Shown here: piece after piece, positions 43,850 to 53,172 of the stretch
How positions within the stretch are numbered: the first letter of the stretch is position 1
Layout of the letters: every line of letters starts with the position of its first letter
The notes under the pieces: model-generated
The model's input: the letters and a program-made list of their open reading frames with translations, nothing else
What the model was told of the DNA's origin: nothing
The model's database searches: none
Program-made: the position numbers and the translations under genes
Assembly (NCBI RefSeq): GCF_017877135.1
Contig: NZ_JAGIPH010000001.1
Coordinates: forward strand, 806,001-870,000
Source of the DNA: Neorhizobium galegae
Lineage (GTDB): Bacteria > Pseudomonadota > Alphaproteobacteria > Rhizobiales > Rhizobiaceae
DNA length: 64,000 nt
Direction of reading: 5' to 3'

Positions 43850-44020
43850 AAGGCACCACTGCCCGCCGAATGACCCGTGTGAACGATGCGGCAATGCATG
43901 CCGCATTACCGATGGGCGAAGAAACCCGCACCAAAAAATTCTTTTCTCCGACGGAACCATCGCGGCGTCTGCACGTTTATGTGCGCTGCGGCCGGCAACC
44001 TGCGATCGGATATCGTTTCA

Positions 44021-44389
44021 ATGACCTCAAAACCCCTGTTCGTTCTCGTCGTAGAGGATGAGGCGATCATACGTCTGAGCCTCGTGGACGAATTGGAAGA
44101 TGCAGGCTTCCGTGTGGCTGAAGCCGGCACTGCGGACGAAGCCTTGACCGTGCTGGAAGCGCATCCGGAGATCACGGCGATTTTTACCGATATCGACATG
44201 CCCGGTTCGATGGACGGCTTGAAGCTTGCGCATCGGGTGCACCGCGCCCATCCCCATGTCGCCCTTCTCCTGACGTCCGGTTACCTGAAAATCCCGAAGA
44301 ACGACTTGCCGGTCAAAGTCCCTTTCCTGCCAAAGCCCTATGAAGTTGGCCATGTCGTGAACCATTTGCGCGATCTCGTCCTGCAATGA
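44021..44389 (+). CDS. Single-domain response regulator
   Basis: The ATG is chosen at MTSKPLFVLVVEDE. The frame continues upstream, but that part has no receiver similarity. The 122-residue receiver has VVEDEAI, phospho-acceptor D57 in FTDIDMPG, T in LLTSGYL and K in PFLPKPYEV. No output domain is present. FTDIDMPGSMDG and SGY..IP are typical of receivers linked to PAS-rich or hybrid kinases. Its position just before the chemosensory operon suggests it takes part in that signalling, perhaps as partner or phosphate sink for the hybrid kinase. Confidence 0.85.
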   Translation: MTSKPLFVLVVEDEAIIRLSLVDELEDAGFRVAEAGTADEALTVLEAHPEITAIFTDIDMPGSMDGLKLAHRVHRAHPHVALLLTSGYLKIPKNDLPVKVPFLPKPYEVGHVVNHLRDLVLQ

Positions 44390-44514
44390 GGTCCCGCGAC
44401 AATTGTCTCGCGCTGAAGCTTGGGCCATAACCGTGAGACACATTCCAAGCCTTGCACCTGCCAAGCGCTGCCTTGCGTGCTTTCCTTTCGGCCCATCGAG
44501 ATAATGGACATTCC

Positions 44515-46455
44515 ATGGCACTGGTAAAGACCTCCCAACTGGGCGCAAAGGCGGCCATTGCCAAAGGCGAAGCTGCCACCACCCCGCCCGCTCCGGCCGG
44601 TGCAGACAAGGCGGCGGCCTTGCGCCGGTCGAGGGATCGGTCGCGTATGCGCCAGCAGAAGGCGGCCGAACGCATCGGCGCTGCCACCGAGGAGCTGGCA
44701 ACAGGCGTTGCGGAGGCGGCATCTGCGGCCGAACAGCTTCGCCGGGCCCTGGAGCAGATCGCAAGCGGGGCGGAGGAGGCGGCCGGCGCCGCACACGAAT
44801 CCCTTTCGGCAACCACCCATCTTGCCGCCCGCTTTTCCGAAACGCGCATACAGGCCGACATCGCACGAAACCAGACGGGTCAGGTGCAGACAGGCATGCT
44901 GGAAGCGGCCGCCCAGATCGACGGTGCGATCCTCGCCATCGAAACGAACGCATCGCGGCAGATCGCTTCGGTGTCCCTCATCGAAAAGCTGCAGGTGCAG
45001 GCCGAAACGATTGGCGCAACGACCGTGGCTGTCGCCGACATTTCCGATCGCACCAATCTTCTGGCGCTCAATGCCGCCATCGAGGCCGCCCGTGCCGGCG
45101 ACGAGGGGCGCGGCTTTGCCGTGGTGGCCGACGAGGTGCGGGCGCTCGCCGAGACTGCCGAGCGCAGCTCGCGCGACGTCAACCGGCATGCCGAAACCAT
45201 TGTCGAGGGCGTCGGCCGGATTGCCGAACGGATCCGGTCGGCAGCGCAGGCCGCGCGGGAGCAGACAGCTCTCGGCCGCAACATGGTCGCGGATCTGGAG
45301 GCCATCCGTCTCGGCCTTTCAGACCTCTCGCAGGATAGCCAGACAATCCTGATTGCCGCGGTTGAAGCGGATGTGGCGACGCGCGAGGCGCAAAAGGGTG
45401 CAGAAACAGTCGCTGCCGCCGCCGAGCAGCAGTCTGCCGCAGCCGCGCAGGCGCAACGGGCCGTCGAACAGCAGAGCGTGGCGCTGGAGGAAAGCCAGCA
45501 GACCGCGCAGGCGCTTGCCGCCATGGCTGACGAGCTGTTGAATGATGACGCCCATGCGGCGCGTTCGCAGGAGATGAGTGCGGCCGCAGAAGAGCTCTCC
45601 GCCACCGTTCAGGAGCTCTCCGGCGCTGCCGGCGAAATTCTGATTGCAGTCGAGCAGATCAGCCGCGGCGCCGAGGCGCAGGCGTCTGCCACCGAGCAGG
45701 CAAATGCTGCCATGACGCAGATCAAGGCCAGTGCTTCCCGCACCGAGGTGAGTGCGCAGCAGGCAAGCCGGCGCGGGGCAGAGATCAAGCTGCTGCTTTC
45801 CCGCAACAAAGCCGGCCTCTCCAGCCTTGCTACCGGCATTTCCGGGGCCACGGCAGAGATGCGCCAGGCTCTTGCCGACCTTAATGCGCTGGGCGACATC
45901 GGCTTCAGGATCGAACGCACCGTCGACCGCATCGTGCTGGTCGCCGTTCAGACCAACATGCTGGCAGTCAGCGGCTCGGTGGAGGCGGCGCGGGCCGGCA
46001 CGGCCGGACGCGGCTTTGCCATCGTGTCCACCGATATCCGCAAGCTTGCCCAGGATGCGGCCGACAATATCGACGGCATCAAGGACATCGTCCGGCTGAT
46101 CCAGCTGCAGATCGTCACCGTGCAGCGCGAACTGGAAGCCATTATTGCAGCGTCCGACGCCGAACAGGCCAAAAGCCAGCTCATCGCGGATCGGCTTGCA
46201 TCGGCCGAAGACGATGTCGGTGGCATGGCGGATGGCTTTGCCACCATTCTGGAGGCGGCGCAATCCATTCTGATCTCCGCAAGAGAAGTCCAGGGCGGCA
46301 CCGAGCAGATCGCATCGGTCGCGCTTCAGGCGAGTGCAGCCGCAAGGCAGGCGGCCACAGCCGCGCTGCAACAGTCGCGCGGGGCAGAAGATCTTGCCGC
46401 AGCCGTCGAGGAAATCGCCTCGCTGGCAGACGAACTCCAGATGGCGGGAAGCTGA
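44515..46455 (+). CDS. Soluble methyl-accepting chemotaxis protein with two signalling hairpins
   Basis: The 646-residue protein has no membrane helix and no recognisable ligand domain, so it is a cytoplasmic receptor. Almost the whole chain is Ala/Glu/Gln-rich coiled coil. The MCP hairpin tip appears at about residues 178-215 ([35 protein letters not shown]). A second, diverged tip is at about 480-520 ([33 protein letters not shown]). Standard MCPs have one. The start is chosen at [10 protein letters not shown]; the ribosome site is weak. It is the receptor of the operon that follows. Confidence 0.88.
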   Translation: MALVKTSQLGAKAAIAKGEAATTPPAPAGADKAAALRRSRDRSRMRQQKAAERIGAATEELATGVAEAASAAEQLRRALEQIASGAEEAAGAAHESLSATTHLAARFSETRIQADIARNQTGQVQTGMLEAAAQIDGAILAIETNASRQIASVSLIEKLQVQAETIGATTVAVADISDRTNLLALNAAIEAARAGDEGRGFAVVADEVRALAETAERSSRDVNRHAETIVEGVGRIAERIRSAAQAAREQTALGRNMVADLEAIRLGLSDLSQDSQTILIAAVEADVATREAQKGAETVAAAAEQQSAAAAQAQRAVEQQSVALEESQQTAQALAAMADELLNDDAHAARSQEMSAAAEELSATVQELSGAAGEILIAVEQISRGAEAQASATEQANAAMTQIKASASRTEVSAQQASRRGAEIKLLLSRNKAGLSSLATGISGATAEMRQALADLNALGDIGFRIERTVDRIVLVAVQTNMLAVSGSVEAARAGTAGRGFAIVSTDIRKLAQDAADNIDGIKDIVRLIQLQIVTVQRELEAIIAASDAEQAKSQLIADRLASAEDDVGGMADGFATILEAAQSILISAREVQGGTEQIASVALQASAAARQAATAALQQSRGAEDLAAAVEEIASLADELQMAGS

Positions 46456-46459
46456 CGCC

Positions 46460-47881
46460 ATGGATGGCACATCCGCCGAGGCGGGCGGGCAAAGGCGGCT
46501 TGTCTTTCAGGTTTCAGGGCAAGGCCACGCGATCGATGCCGGCCGGGTGCTGGAAGTCATTCGCGTGCCGCCTGTCACCCGGGTACCGCATGGCCCGGCG
46601 GCTCTTTTGGGGATCATCAACCTGCGCGGCCGGCCGGTTCCTCTCCTGTCGATGAACCGGCTGTTGCACGGCAGTGACGGCACGACGGGGGCGGATGCCC
46701 GGATCATCGTCTATGACCATGGTGGGCCGGTTGGCCTTCTTGTCGAGACCGTGCGACAGCTGTCGACGGATGTCACGGCCGAACCCCTCGAGAACCTGGA
46801 CTTGCTTGTCGAAGCCGCCTTCAAGGTGGAGCGCCGTGCCCCAGTCAAGCGCTCGTCGGGGCGGCAAGCCGGTGAGGACGGGCAGACACGCGCGGCGTTG
46901 AAGACTTTTCTGTCGTTCCGGGTCGCTGGCCAGCGTCTCGGCCTGCCCCTTGCCTGCATTCGAGAAGTCTTGACCTTCGACGGCGACGTAACCGTCGTGC
47001 CGGATGCGGCGGAGGCTCTCATCGGCGTGATCCGGCTGCGTGACAGCGTTCTGCCGCTGGTGGCGCTCTCGGTCCTCATGGGGCTTGATCGGGTGACGTC
47101 CGATGATGAGCGCAGGCACATCGTCGTGGTCGAGTATGAGGCCACGCTGGTCGGTCTTGTCGTGGATGAGATAGACGCCATTCACCGCCTGCCCGAACAG
47201 GCCATCGATCCTGTTCCGGCCGTACTGCAAAGAGGCGACGGCGACGCCCGGATCGATGCCATCGGCCGGCTGGCGGGCGATGCAGGGCTGATGTCCATCC
47301 TGTCGCCGGACAAGCTCTTCGGTCACCACGCGGTGGCAGACGCCGTCAGCCGGACTGCAGCAGAAAAACCGATGGAGGCGGTGCCTCAGGCCGAACGCGC
47401 TGCCGAGCCGTTCCTGATTTTCCAGCTCGGCACCGAAAACTACGGAGTTCCCGTGGCCGCGGTCGACGAAGTGATCGGCGTGCCGGACGAGATGACGCGC
47501 ATCCCCGGCGCCCCCGCCTTTCTCATGGGGGTGATCAGCCTGCACGGAAAGGCGGTCCCGCTGATCGACCAGCGCACGCGCTTTGTGACACCGGCTTCCG
47601 CAGCCTCTGCAAAGGCCCGCGCCCTCGTCGCCACCGTGGGTGCCTTGCAGGCGGGGCTTGTCGTCGATGGCGTGTCCGAGGTGAAAGCCATTGCGGCCGA
47701 TGCGCTGTGGACGGCGCCCGGCTTTGCTCCGGATGACACGGAAGTCTTCGATCGCATCGCCACCATGAAGGATGAAGGCCGGATGATCCTGCTGGTCGAT
47801 CCGCAGGAACTGCTGACGAGAACCGAGCACGACATTGTTGCCGCTGTCGCTGCGGATAACCGGGTGGTGGTCAGCCCGTGA
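46460..47881 (+). CDS. Triple CheW-domain scaffold protein
   Basis: The 473-residue protein contains three CheW folds in tandem. They start at LVFQVSGQGHAID (about 14), FLSFRVAGQRLGLP (about 152) and FLIFQLGTENYGVP (about 315), each followed by a (L/M)GVI-L--..PL strand pair. CheW normally has one such domain and links receptors to CheA. Three in one chain could bridge several receptor trimers or CheA units. It begins four bases after the receptor stop and overlaps cheB (GTGA). Confidence 0.9.
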   Translation: MDGTSAEAGGQRRLVFQVSGQGHAIDAGRVLEVIRVPPVTRVPHGPAALLGIINLRGRPVPLLSMNRLLHGSDGTTGADARIIVYDHGGPVGLLVETVRQLSTDVTAEPLENLDLLVEAAFKVERRAPVKRSSGRQAGEDGQTRAALKTFLSFRVAGQRLGLPLACIREVLTFDGDVTVVPDAAEALIGVIRLRDSVLPLVALSVLMGLDRVTSDDERRHIVVVEYEATLVGLVVDEIDAIHRLPEQAIDPVPAVLQRGDGDARIDAIGRLAGDAGLMSILSPDKLFGHHAVADAVSRTAAEKPMEAVPQAERAAEPFLIFQLGTENYGVPVAAVDEVIGVPDEMTRIPGAPAFLMGVISLHGKAVPLIDQRTRFVTPASAASAKARALVATVGALQAGLVVDGVSEVKAIAADALWTAPGFAPDDTEVFDRIATMKDEGRMILLVDPQELLTRTEHDIVAAVAADNRVVVSP

Positions 47882-48963
47882 TCCGGCTTCTCATCGTTGA
47901 CGATTCCGCCCTGATGCGCAAACTTCTCGGCCAGATTTTCGCCGCAGAGGACGATTTCGAGATCGCGCTTGCCCGCGACGGCGCCGAGGCGCTGAAAATC
48001 ATGCCGAGCTTCAGGCCCGATGTGGTGACACTCGATATCCACATGCCGCAGATGGACGGATTGACCTGTCTCGACCGGATCATGATCGAGCATCCCTGCC
48101 CGGTCGTGATGGTCTCGTCGCTGACGGAGGACGGTGCGCGGGAAACGCTCGCCGCTCTCGAAATGGGCGCCATCGACTTCATTGCAAAGCCCGCGGGTGC
48201 AATTTCGCTGGGGATCGAAGAACTTGCGCCGCCGCTGGTGGAAAAGGTTCGCCAGGCGGCCCGGTCGCGCATCCGCCGAAGCCTGCGGCTGACCGAGCGC
48301 CTGCGCCTGGCGCGCACCGGCTCCTCCGGTCGGGCAGCGGCACCCGCACGCCCTGTGGCCGCAGCCCCCAGCCGCCGCCGCGATGCCCTGCGGCAAGGCC
48401 TGGTCCTGATCGGCACCTCGACGGGCGGCCCGCCGGCGCTCGATGCGGTGCTGAGCCCCCTGCCCGCCGATTTCGACCTGCCGATCATTGTCGCCCAGCA
48501 CATGCCGGCCTCCTTCACCGGTCCGCTGGCACGGCGCCTCGACACGATCTGTGCCCTGACGGTCCGTGAAGTGACGCAGCCGACAAGGCTTGAGCGCGGC
48601 CATGTCTATATCGCCAGGGGAGATGCCGATATCCTGATCTCGACCCAGGCCGGCACGCTGGTTGCGATGCCGGCCCCCACAGACCCGGCGCATCTGTGGC
48701 ATCCAAGCGTCGAGCGGATGGTGCGCTCGGCCATGAAGCATGTGCCCGCCTCGAACCTCATTGGCGTGTTGATGACAGGCATGGGCAATGACGGCGCCCC
48801 AGCCATGGCGGACCTCCATGCCGCCGGCGGCCATACGATTGCCGAAGCGCAGGAGACCGCTGTCGTCTGGGGCATGCCCGGCGATCTGGTGGCACGGGAG
48901 GGTGCGACCGACATCAAGCCGCTCGATCAGATCAGCCAATGCCTGATGGACAGGGTGTCCTGA
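47878..48963 (+). CDS. cheB: Chemotaxis response regulator protein-glutamate methylesterase CheB
   Basis: A GTG start overlaps the CheW-gene stop. The 361-residue protein has a receiver (VDDSALMRK, D53 in TLDIHMPQMDG, K in FIAKPAG), a linker rich in Arg/Ala and the methylesterase domain. The catalytic triad regions are GTSTGGPPAL (Ser), QHMPASFTGPLA (His) and GMGNDGAPAM (Asp). It removes receptor methyl groups once phosphorylated by CheA, giving adaptation. The stop overlaps cheR by one base (TGATG). Confidence 0.95.
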   Translation: MIRLLIVDDSALMRKLLGQIFAAEDDFEIALARDGAEALKIMPSFRPDVVTLDIHMPQMDGLTCLDRIMIEHPCPVVMVSSLTEDGARETLAALEMGAIDFIAKPAGAISLGIEELAPPLVEKVRQAARSRIRRSLRLTERLRLARTGSSGRAAAPARPVAAAPSRRRDALRQGLVLIGTSTGGPPALDAVLSPLPADFDLPIIVAQHMPASFTGPLARRLDTICALTVREVTQPTRLERGHVYIARGDADILISTQAGTLVAMPAPTDPAHLWHPSVERMVRSAMKHVPASNLIGVLMTGMGNDGAPAMADLHAAGGHTIAEAQETAVVWGMPGDLVAREGATDIKPLDQISQCLMDRVS

Positions 48964-49829
48964 TGGGAAGCGCATCCACCGACCCGACGGACGATCGCAC
49001 GGAACCGCTTCTGGCGGCCGATCTCGAAGAGATCTGCGCCATCGTCTACAGCAGAAGCGGCATGGTTTTCGGCGAAACCAAGCGCTACTATATCGAGCGC
49101 CGGATTGCCGACCTGATGCGTCAGCGGCAGATCCAGTCGGTCAGCAGCTATCTTTCGATCCTGCGCAGCGATCCAGCCGAGATGGAGCGGCTGATCAACA
49201 GTTTTACGGTGAACGAGACCTATTTCTATAGGGAACTGCATCAGCTTTCCTGTCTCAGCAACTCCATCCTGCCGGACATCATCCGCTTGAAGCAGCCCGG
49301 CGACCGTATCCGCATCTGGTCGATGCCCTGCGCGAGCGGGGAAGAACCGTATTCGATTGCGATCTGGCTGCTCGAAAACTGGCCGCTTGTGGATGCCTAT
49401 CACATTGAAATCGTGGGCTCGGACATCGATACCGCCGTCCTTCGCCAGGCGGTTGAGGGCTATTTCGGGCCAAGGTCGCTCTCCAGGCTGCCGCCTGATC
49501 TCCTCGCGCGCTATTTCGAGCCGGAGCAGGACCAGCAGCAGCGCCTCATCCAGGACCTGCGGGAATCGGTCATCTTCCTGAAGGGCAATATCGTGGATCG
49601 ACAGAGCCTGACGGCGCTTGGCCGTTTCGACGTGATCTTCTGCCGCAACCTGCTTATCTATTTCGACGAGGCCGCGCGCGAGGCCGCAGCCCGCAATCTG
49701 CATGCGCTTCTCAACCCCGGCGGCTATATCTGCCTCGGGCACACGGAATCGATGACCCGCATTTCGCAAAGCTTTGAGCCTGTGCGTTTTCCCGACGCCA
49801 TTGTCTACCGGGAGGCGAAGGACACCTGA
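48963..49829 (+). CDS. cheR: Chemotaxis protein methyltransferase CheR
   Basis: The 288-residue protein starts with the helical N-terminal domain (IERRIADLMRQRQ ... FTVNETYFYRE). The SAM domain has IWSMPCASGEEPYSIAIWL, SDIDTAVLRQA and FCRNLLIYFDE. It methylates receptor glutamates. NETYFYRE is the CheR hallmark. The spacing to cheA is zero: cheA starts directly after the stop. Confidence 0.95.
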   Translation: MGSASTDPTDDRTEPLLAADLEEICAIVYSRSGMVFGETKRYYIERRIADLMRQRQIQSVSSYLSILRSDPAEMERLINSFTVNETYFYRELHQLSCLSNSILPDIIRLKQPGDRIRIWSMPCASGEEPYSIAIWLLENWPLVDAYHIEIVGSDIDTAVLRQAVEGYFGPRSLSRLPPDLLARYFEPEQDQQQRLIQDLRESVIFLKGNIVDRQSLTALGRFDVIFCRNLLIYFDEAAREAAARNLHALLNPGGYICLGHTESMTRISQSFEPVRFPDAIVYREAKDT

Positions 49830-51800
49830 ATGGATGAACTGATCGAACAATTCGCCGTGGAGGCGCGCGAACTGGTTGAGCAGGCCTCGGGCGATCTGCT
49901 GGCGCTGGAGGCCGATCCCGGCAATCGCGAGCGGCTGGAAAGTGCGTTCCGCGCCATGCATACGCTGAAGGGCTCGGTCGGCCTGTTCGAGCTTGGTCCC
50001 ATGCAGGACGTTCTGCACCAGGCCGAAGACCTGCTATCGAAGGCCCGCGCCGGCGATATAGCCGTGGACGTGGCGCTGATCGACCCGCTTCTGGCGGTGA
50101 TCGAATGGGTGGAGGAGTGTATCGACGGCATTGTAGAAACGGGGCGGCTGTCCGATGTGCAGGAGAAACAGGCCTCGCGCCTCTTCGGCCTCCTGACCCG
50201 CGACGTCTCCGACCGGCCGCGGGATGAGCCCGACGGCGGGGAACCCGCCGCCGCCTCGGCCATCGCGTCGGATTGGGCGCTCCGGCTCCTTGCGCAGATG
50301 CCCCCGAACGACCGCGGCGGATCGCTCGTCGCCATCCGCTACGAGCCGCATCCCGAATGCTTCTTCAACGGTGACGATCCTCTCGCAACCATCTCCCGGC
50401 TGCCGGACCTGCGGCACGTCGAGTTGTCGCTGAAAACCCCGCCGCCAGAGACCGGGCATTACGATCCGTTCCGCTGCAATCTGGTTATCGAGGCGCTCTG
50501 CGGCGGGCCGCTTGCTGCGGTGGAGGCGGCCTTGCGGCTCATTCCGGATCAGGTGACGCTGGTGACACTGGCAGACCCTGCCGCAGAAGCGTCCGCATCC
50601 GACACGACGCCGGCGCGCCTGCCGGAGCGGGCCTCCACCACGATGCGGGTGGAATCGAGCCGCATCGACACGCTGATCGAAATTGCGGGTGAACTGGTCA
50701 CGGCGAAAAACAGCCTCGTGCCGCTGGCGCAGGATGCCCGCGAGAGCGGCAATGCAAGCCTTGCCCGGCGCATCCATGCCAGCCACCAGGAGATCGAACG
50801 GCTTGTCGGCGCACTCTATGGTGCCGTCACCCAGGCCCGCATGATCCCGCTCGAACACAGCTTTCGCCGCTTCCCGAAGCTCGTGCGCGAGACATCGGCG
50901 AAACTCGGCAAGGCGATCGACCTCGTCATCGAAGGGGAGACCGTCGAGGCGGACCGTGACATCGTGGAAAGCCTGTTCGAGCCGCTGCTGCACATCGTCC
51001 GCAACAGTCTCGACCATGGCATCGAGCCCGAAGACGTGCGCAAGCAGGCCTCTAAGCCGCCCCGGGGACGCATCCATCTTCAGGCGCGCCAGCGCGGCGA
51101 CCGGATCGAGATCGACATCGCCGACGATGGCCGCGGCATGGATGCAGCACGGGTGCGCCAGGCGGCGGTCGAGCGCGGCCTGATCACCGCACAGGACGCG
51201 CCTGCCCTTTCGCACCGGGACGCGCTGCAGTTCGTCTTTGCGCCGGGCTTTTCGACGGCCTCCGCCGTCTCGGATCTCTCCGGCCGCGGCGTCGGGCTGG
51301 ATGTCGTTCGCCGCTCCATCGAGAGGCTCGGCGGGACGGTCGAGATGCAAAGCACGCAAGGGGCAGGAACGATTTTCACCCTGAAACTGCCCGTGAGCTT
51401 TGCCATGACGCCGCTCCTGGTGATCGAGGTGGGCGGCGAGCGCTTCGGCATTTCCATGGCGGATGTTATCGAGACCCACAAGCTTGCCGCCAATTCCATC
51501 CAGCCGGTTCGGGCCGGCAAGGCCTTCGTGCTGCGCGACCGCACGATACCGCTGCTGTTTCTGGCCGACCTGTTGCGGCTGCCGGCGCGCGACACGGATG
51601 CTGAGGATTTGAAGGTGCTGATCGTGCGGTCGGGAGACGATGACGTGGGCATTGCCGTTGATGCGATCGCCGAGCGCGCGCAAACGCTGACGCGTCCCCT
51701 CACCGGCCTGCTTCAGGCGGTCCCGGGGATCGCCGGCACGACGCTTTTGGGAGACGGCAAGGTTCTCCTGGTACTCGATCTGGAGGAGTTGATCGGATGA
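49830..51800 (+). CDS. cheA: Chemotaxis histidine kinase CheA
   Basis: The 656-residue kinase has an HPt domain with phospho-acceptor H44 (AMHTLKGSVG), then a ~150-residue linker/P2-like region. The dimerisation domain is RIDTLIEIAGELVTAKNS near 280. The ATPase has HIVRNSLDHGIE, ADDGRGMD and GRGVGLDVVR. The C-terminal part is a CheW-like P5 domain (LVIEVGGERFGISMADVIE). All kinase boxes look intact. It phosphorylates CheY and CheB of the same operon. Its stop overlaps the STAS-like gene. Confidence 0.95.
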   Translation: MDELIEQFAVEARELVEQASGDLLALEADPGNRERLESAFRAMHTLKGSVGLFELGPMQDVLHQAEDLLSKARAGDIAVDVALIDPLLAVIEWVEECIDGIVETGRLSDVQEKQASRLFGLLTRDVSDRPRDEPDGGEPAAASAIASDWALRLLAQMPPNDRGGSLVAIRYEPHPECFFNGDDPLATISRLPDLRHVELSLKTPPPETGHYDPFRCNLVIEALCGGPLAAVEAALRLIPDQVTLVTLADPAAEASASDTTPARLPERASTTMRVESSRIDTLIEIAGELVTAKNSLVPLAQDARESGNASLARRIHASHQEIERLVGALYGAVTQARMIPLEHSFRRFPKLVRETSAKLGKAIDLVIEGETVEADRDIVESLFEPLLHIVRNSLDHGIEPEDVRKQASKPPRGRIHLQARQRGDRIEIDIADDGRGMDAARVRQAAVERGLITAQDAPALSHRDALQFVFAPGFSTASAVSDLSGRGVGLDVVRRSIERLGGTVEMQSTQGAGTIFTLKLPVSFAMTPLLVIEVGGERFGISMADVIETHKLAANSIQPVRAGKAFVLRDRTIPLLFLADLLRLPARDTDAEDLKVLIVRSGDDDVGIAVDAIAERAQTLTRPLTGLLQAVPGIAGTTLLGDGKVLLVLDLEELIG

Positions 51801-52051
51801 CGGTAACCCTCAAGCAAAAAACCGTGAGGCTTTCCGGATCCTGTGGCGTCGAAGAAGCCGATACGCTTGTCGAGTACCTGACGAGCCGGCCGGACCTAGA
51901 GGTGGACCTTCGGGCGGCCACCTCCATTCACACGGCGCTCTGGCAGGCATTGATGATGTTCCGGCCGCCGATCACGGGGCCGGCCCCACCGCCCCTGCTG
52001 CCGGATGCGGTCATTTCGGCGGTCACCAGGTTCTTGACACGCCCTTTATAA
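51797..52051 (+). CDS. Small STAS-like protein
   Basis: The 84-residue product starts within the cheA stop (ATGA). LSGSCGVEEADTLVEYL, then VDLRAATSIHTALWQALMMF, follows the STAS pattern of an anti-sigma-antagonist-type fold (beta strand, helix, then Asp-containing strand and helix). The phospho-acceptor Ser of the family is not clear; SIHTALW offers a Ser and a Thr. Similar small STAS proteins accompany some non-flagellar chemosensory operons, and the role is not established. Confidence 0.7.
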   Translation: MTVTLKQKTVRLSGSCGVEEADTLVEYLTSRPDLEVDLRAATSIHTALWQALMMFRPPITGPAPPPLLPDAVISAVTRFLTRPL

Positions 52052-52144
52052 TAAGAGGCATTCCGTGATGGAACATCCGTCACCGAAAAATGTATGGTAT
52101 GAATTTCACGAGGGACCCTTCGCAATGAAGAATCGGGGCAGAGA

Positions 52145-52528
52145 ATGAGCGTTACAGTCCTGGTCGTGGACGACAGCAAGCTGGCACGCATCGTGACCGG
52201 AAAGGCGATCACTGCGCTTCAGCCGGACTGGGTCCGGGTCGAGGCGGCCAGTGCCGCCGATGCCCTGTCCATGGTCGGCAGCCAGAAGATCGATGTGGCG
52301 ATCCTTGACTTCAACATGCCCGAAAAGGATGGCCTGCAGCTGGCATCAGAGCTTCGTGCAGAGCATCCGCACATGCCGATTGCGGTGATCACCGCCAATG
52401 TGCAGGACGAGATCATCGCGCGGGTGCGCGCGCTGAACGCCACGTTCGTCGCCAAGCCCGTCACCCAGGAGGCGCTGAGCGGCTTCATTTCCGGCGCCGC
52501 CCTCCGGCTGAAAAAGGCCGGAGCATGA
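52145..52528 (+). CDS. CheY-type single-domain response regulator
   Basis: The 127-residue receiver has VVDDSKLARI, phospho-acceptor D55 in AILDFNMPEKDG, T in AVITANVQ and K in FVAKPVTQE. It is the output of CheA. The start follows GGGGCAGAGA. The stop overlaps the CheC-like gene by four bases (ATGA), which couples the regulator to its likely phosphatase. Target of the output unknown, as no flagellar or pilus gene is in the window. Confidence 0.92.
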   Translation: MSVTVLVVDDSKLARIVTGKAITALQPDWVRVEAASAADALSMVGSQKIDVAILDFNMPEKDGLQLASELRAEHPHMPIAVITANVQDEIIARVRALNATFVAKPVTQEALSGFISGAALRLKKAGA

Positions 52529-53163
52529 CGACGAACAGCATGGACCTCGACGAGCTTGAGCGCGATGCGCTGACGGAACTCGTCAATATCGGCGTCAGCC
52601 GCGCGGCGGCCAGCCTGCGCAAGATGGTCAACCGCGAAGTCGTCCTGTCGGTGCCGGCGGTCGAGATCGTCACCCGCCGGTCGGCCGCATCGCTGATCGG
52701 TCAAAGGGAAAGCGAGTCCCTGATCGCCGTGCAGCAGCAGTTCGAAGGTCCGTTTTCCGGCCGTGCGCTGCTGATTTTTCCCCAGAGCAACGGCCTGTCC
52801 CTCGTTCGCGCCATTGTCGGCGAGGACATGGGCGAAAACGACCTTCTGGACATGGAAGACGAGGCGCTGGCCGAAACCGGCAATGTCATCCTGAACGGCT
52901 GCCTGGGCTCGATGGCGAACATGCTGCAGCATACCCTGCAGATGTCGCTTCCGGACGTGCGCCGGGGCGACAGTGCGCATCTGTTCGACGCTCTTGCCAC
53001 GAGCAGCGAGGAAAGCTTCGTGCTTTTCCTCTACATCAATTTTACCGTGCGCGACCGTGACATCCGTGGCTATGTCGCCATGATCATGGACCTGCCGTCG
53101 CTGGAAAAGCTCAAGCGCCTCATCGCCGATTTCATCGACCGCGTGATGACGGAAACCGAATGA
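52525..53163 (+). CDS. CheC-family CheY phosphatase
   Basis: The 212-residue protein has two CheC/CheX phosphatase helices: D14-ALT-E18-LV-N21 and, near 115, E-ALA-E-TG-N followed by NGCLGSMAN. The D/E-x3-E-x2-N pattern supplies the Glu and Asn that attack the aspartyl phosphate. CheC phosphatases are typical of Bacillus-like systems and uncommon in alphaproteobacteria, which often use a second CheY as phosphate sink. ATGA coupling to cheY supports the function. Confidence 0.88.
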   Translation: MTTNSMDLDELERDALTELVNIGVSRAAASLRKMVNREVVLSVPAVEIVTRRSAASLIGQRESESLIAVQQQFEGPFSGRALLIFPQSNGLSLVRAIVGEDMGENDLLDMEDEALAETGNVILNGCLGSMANMLQHTLQMSLPDVRRGDSAHLFDALATSSEESFVLFLYINFTVRDRDIRGYVAMIMDLPSLEKLKRLIADFIDRVMTETE

Positions 53164-53172
53164 CGAGGCTCG

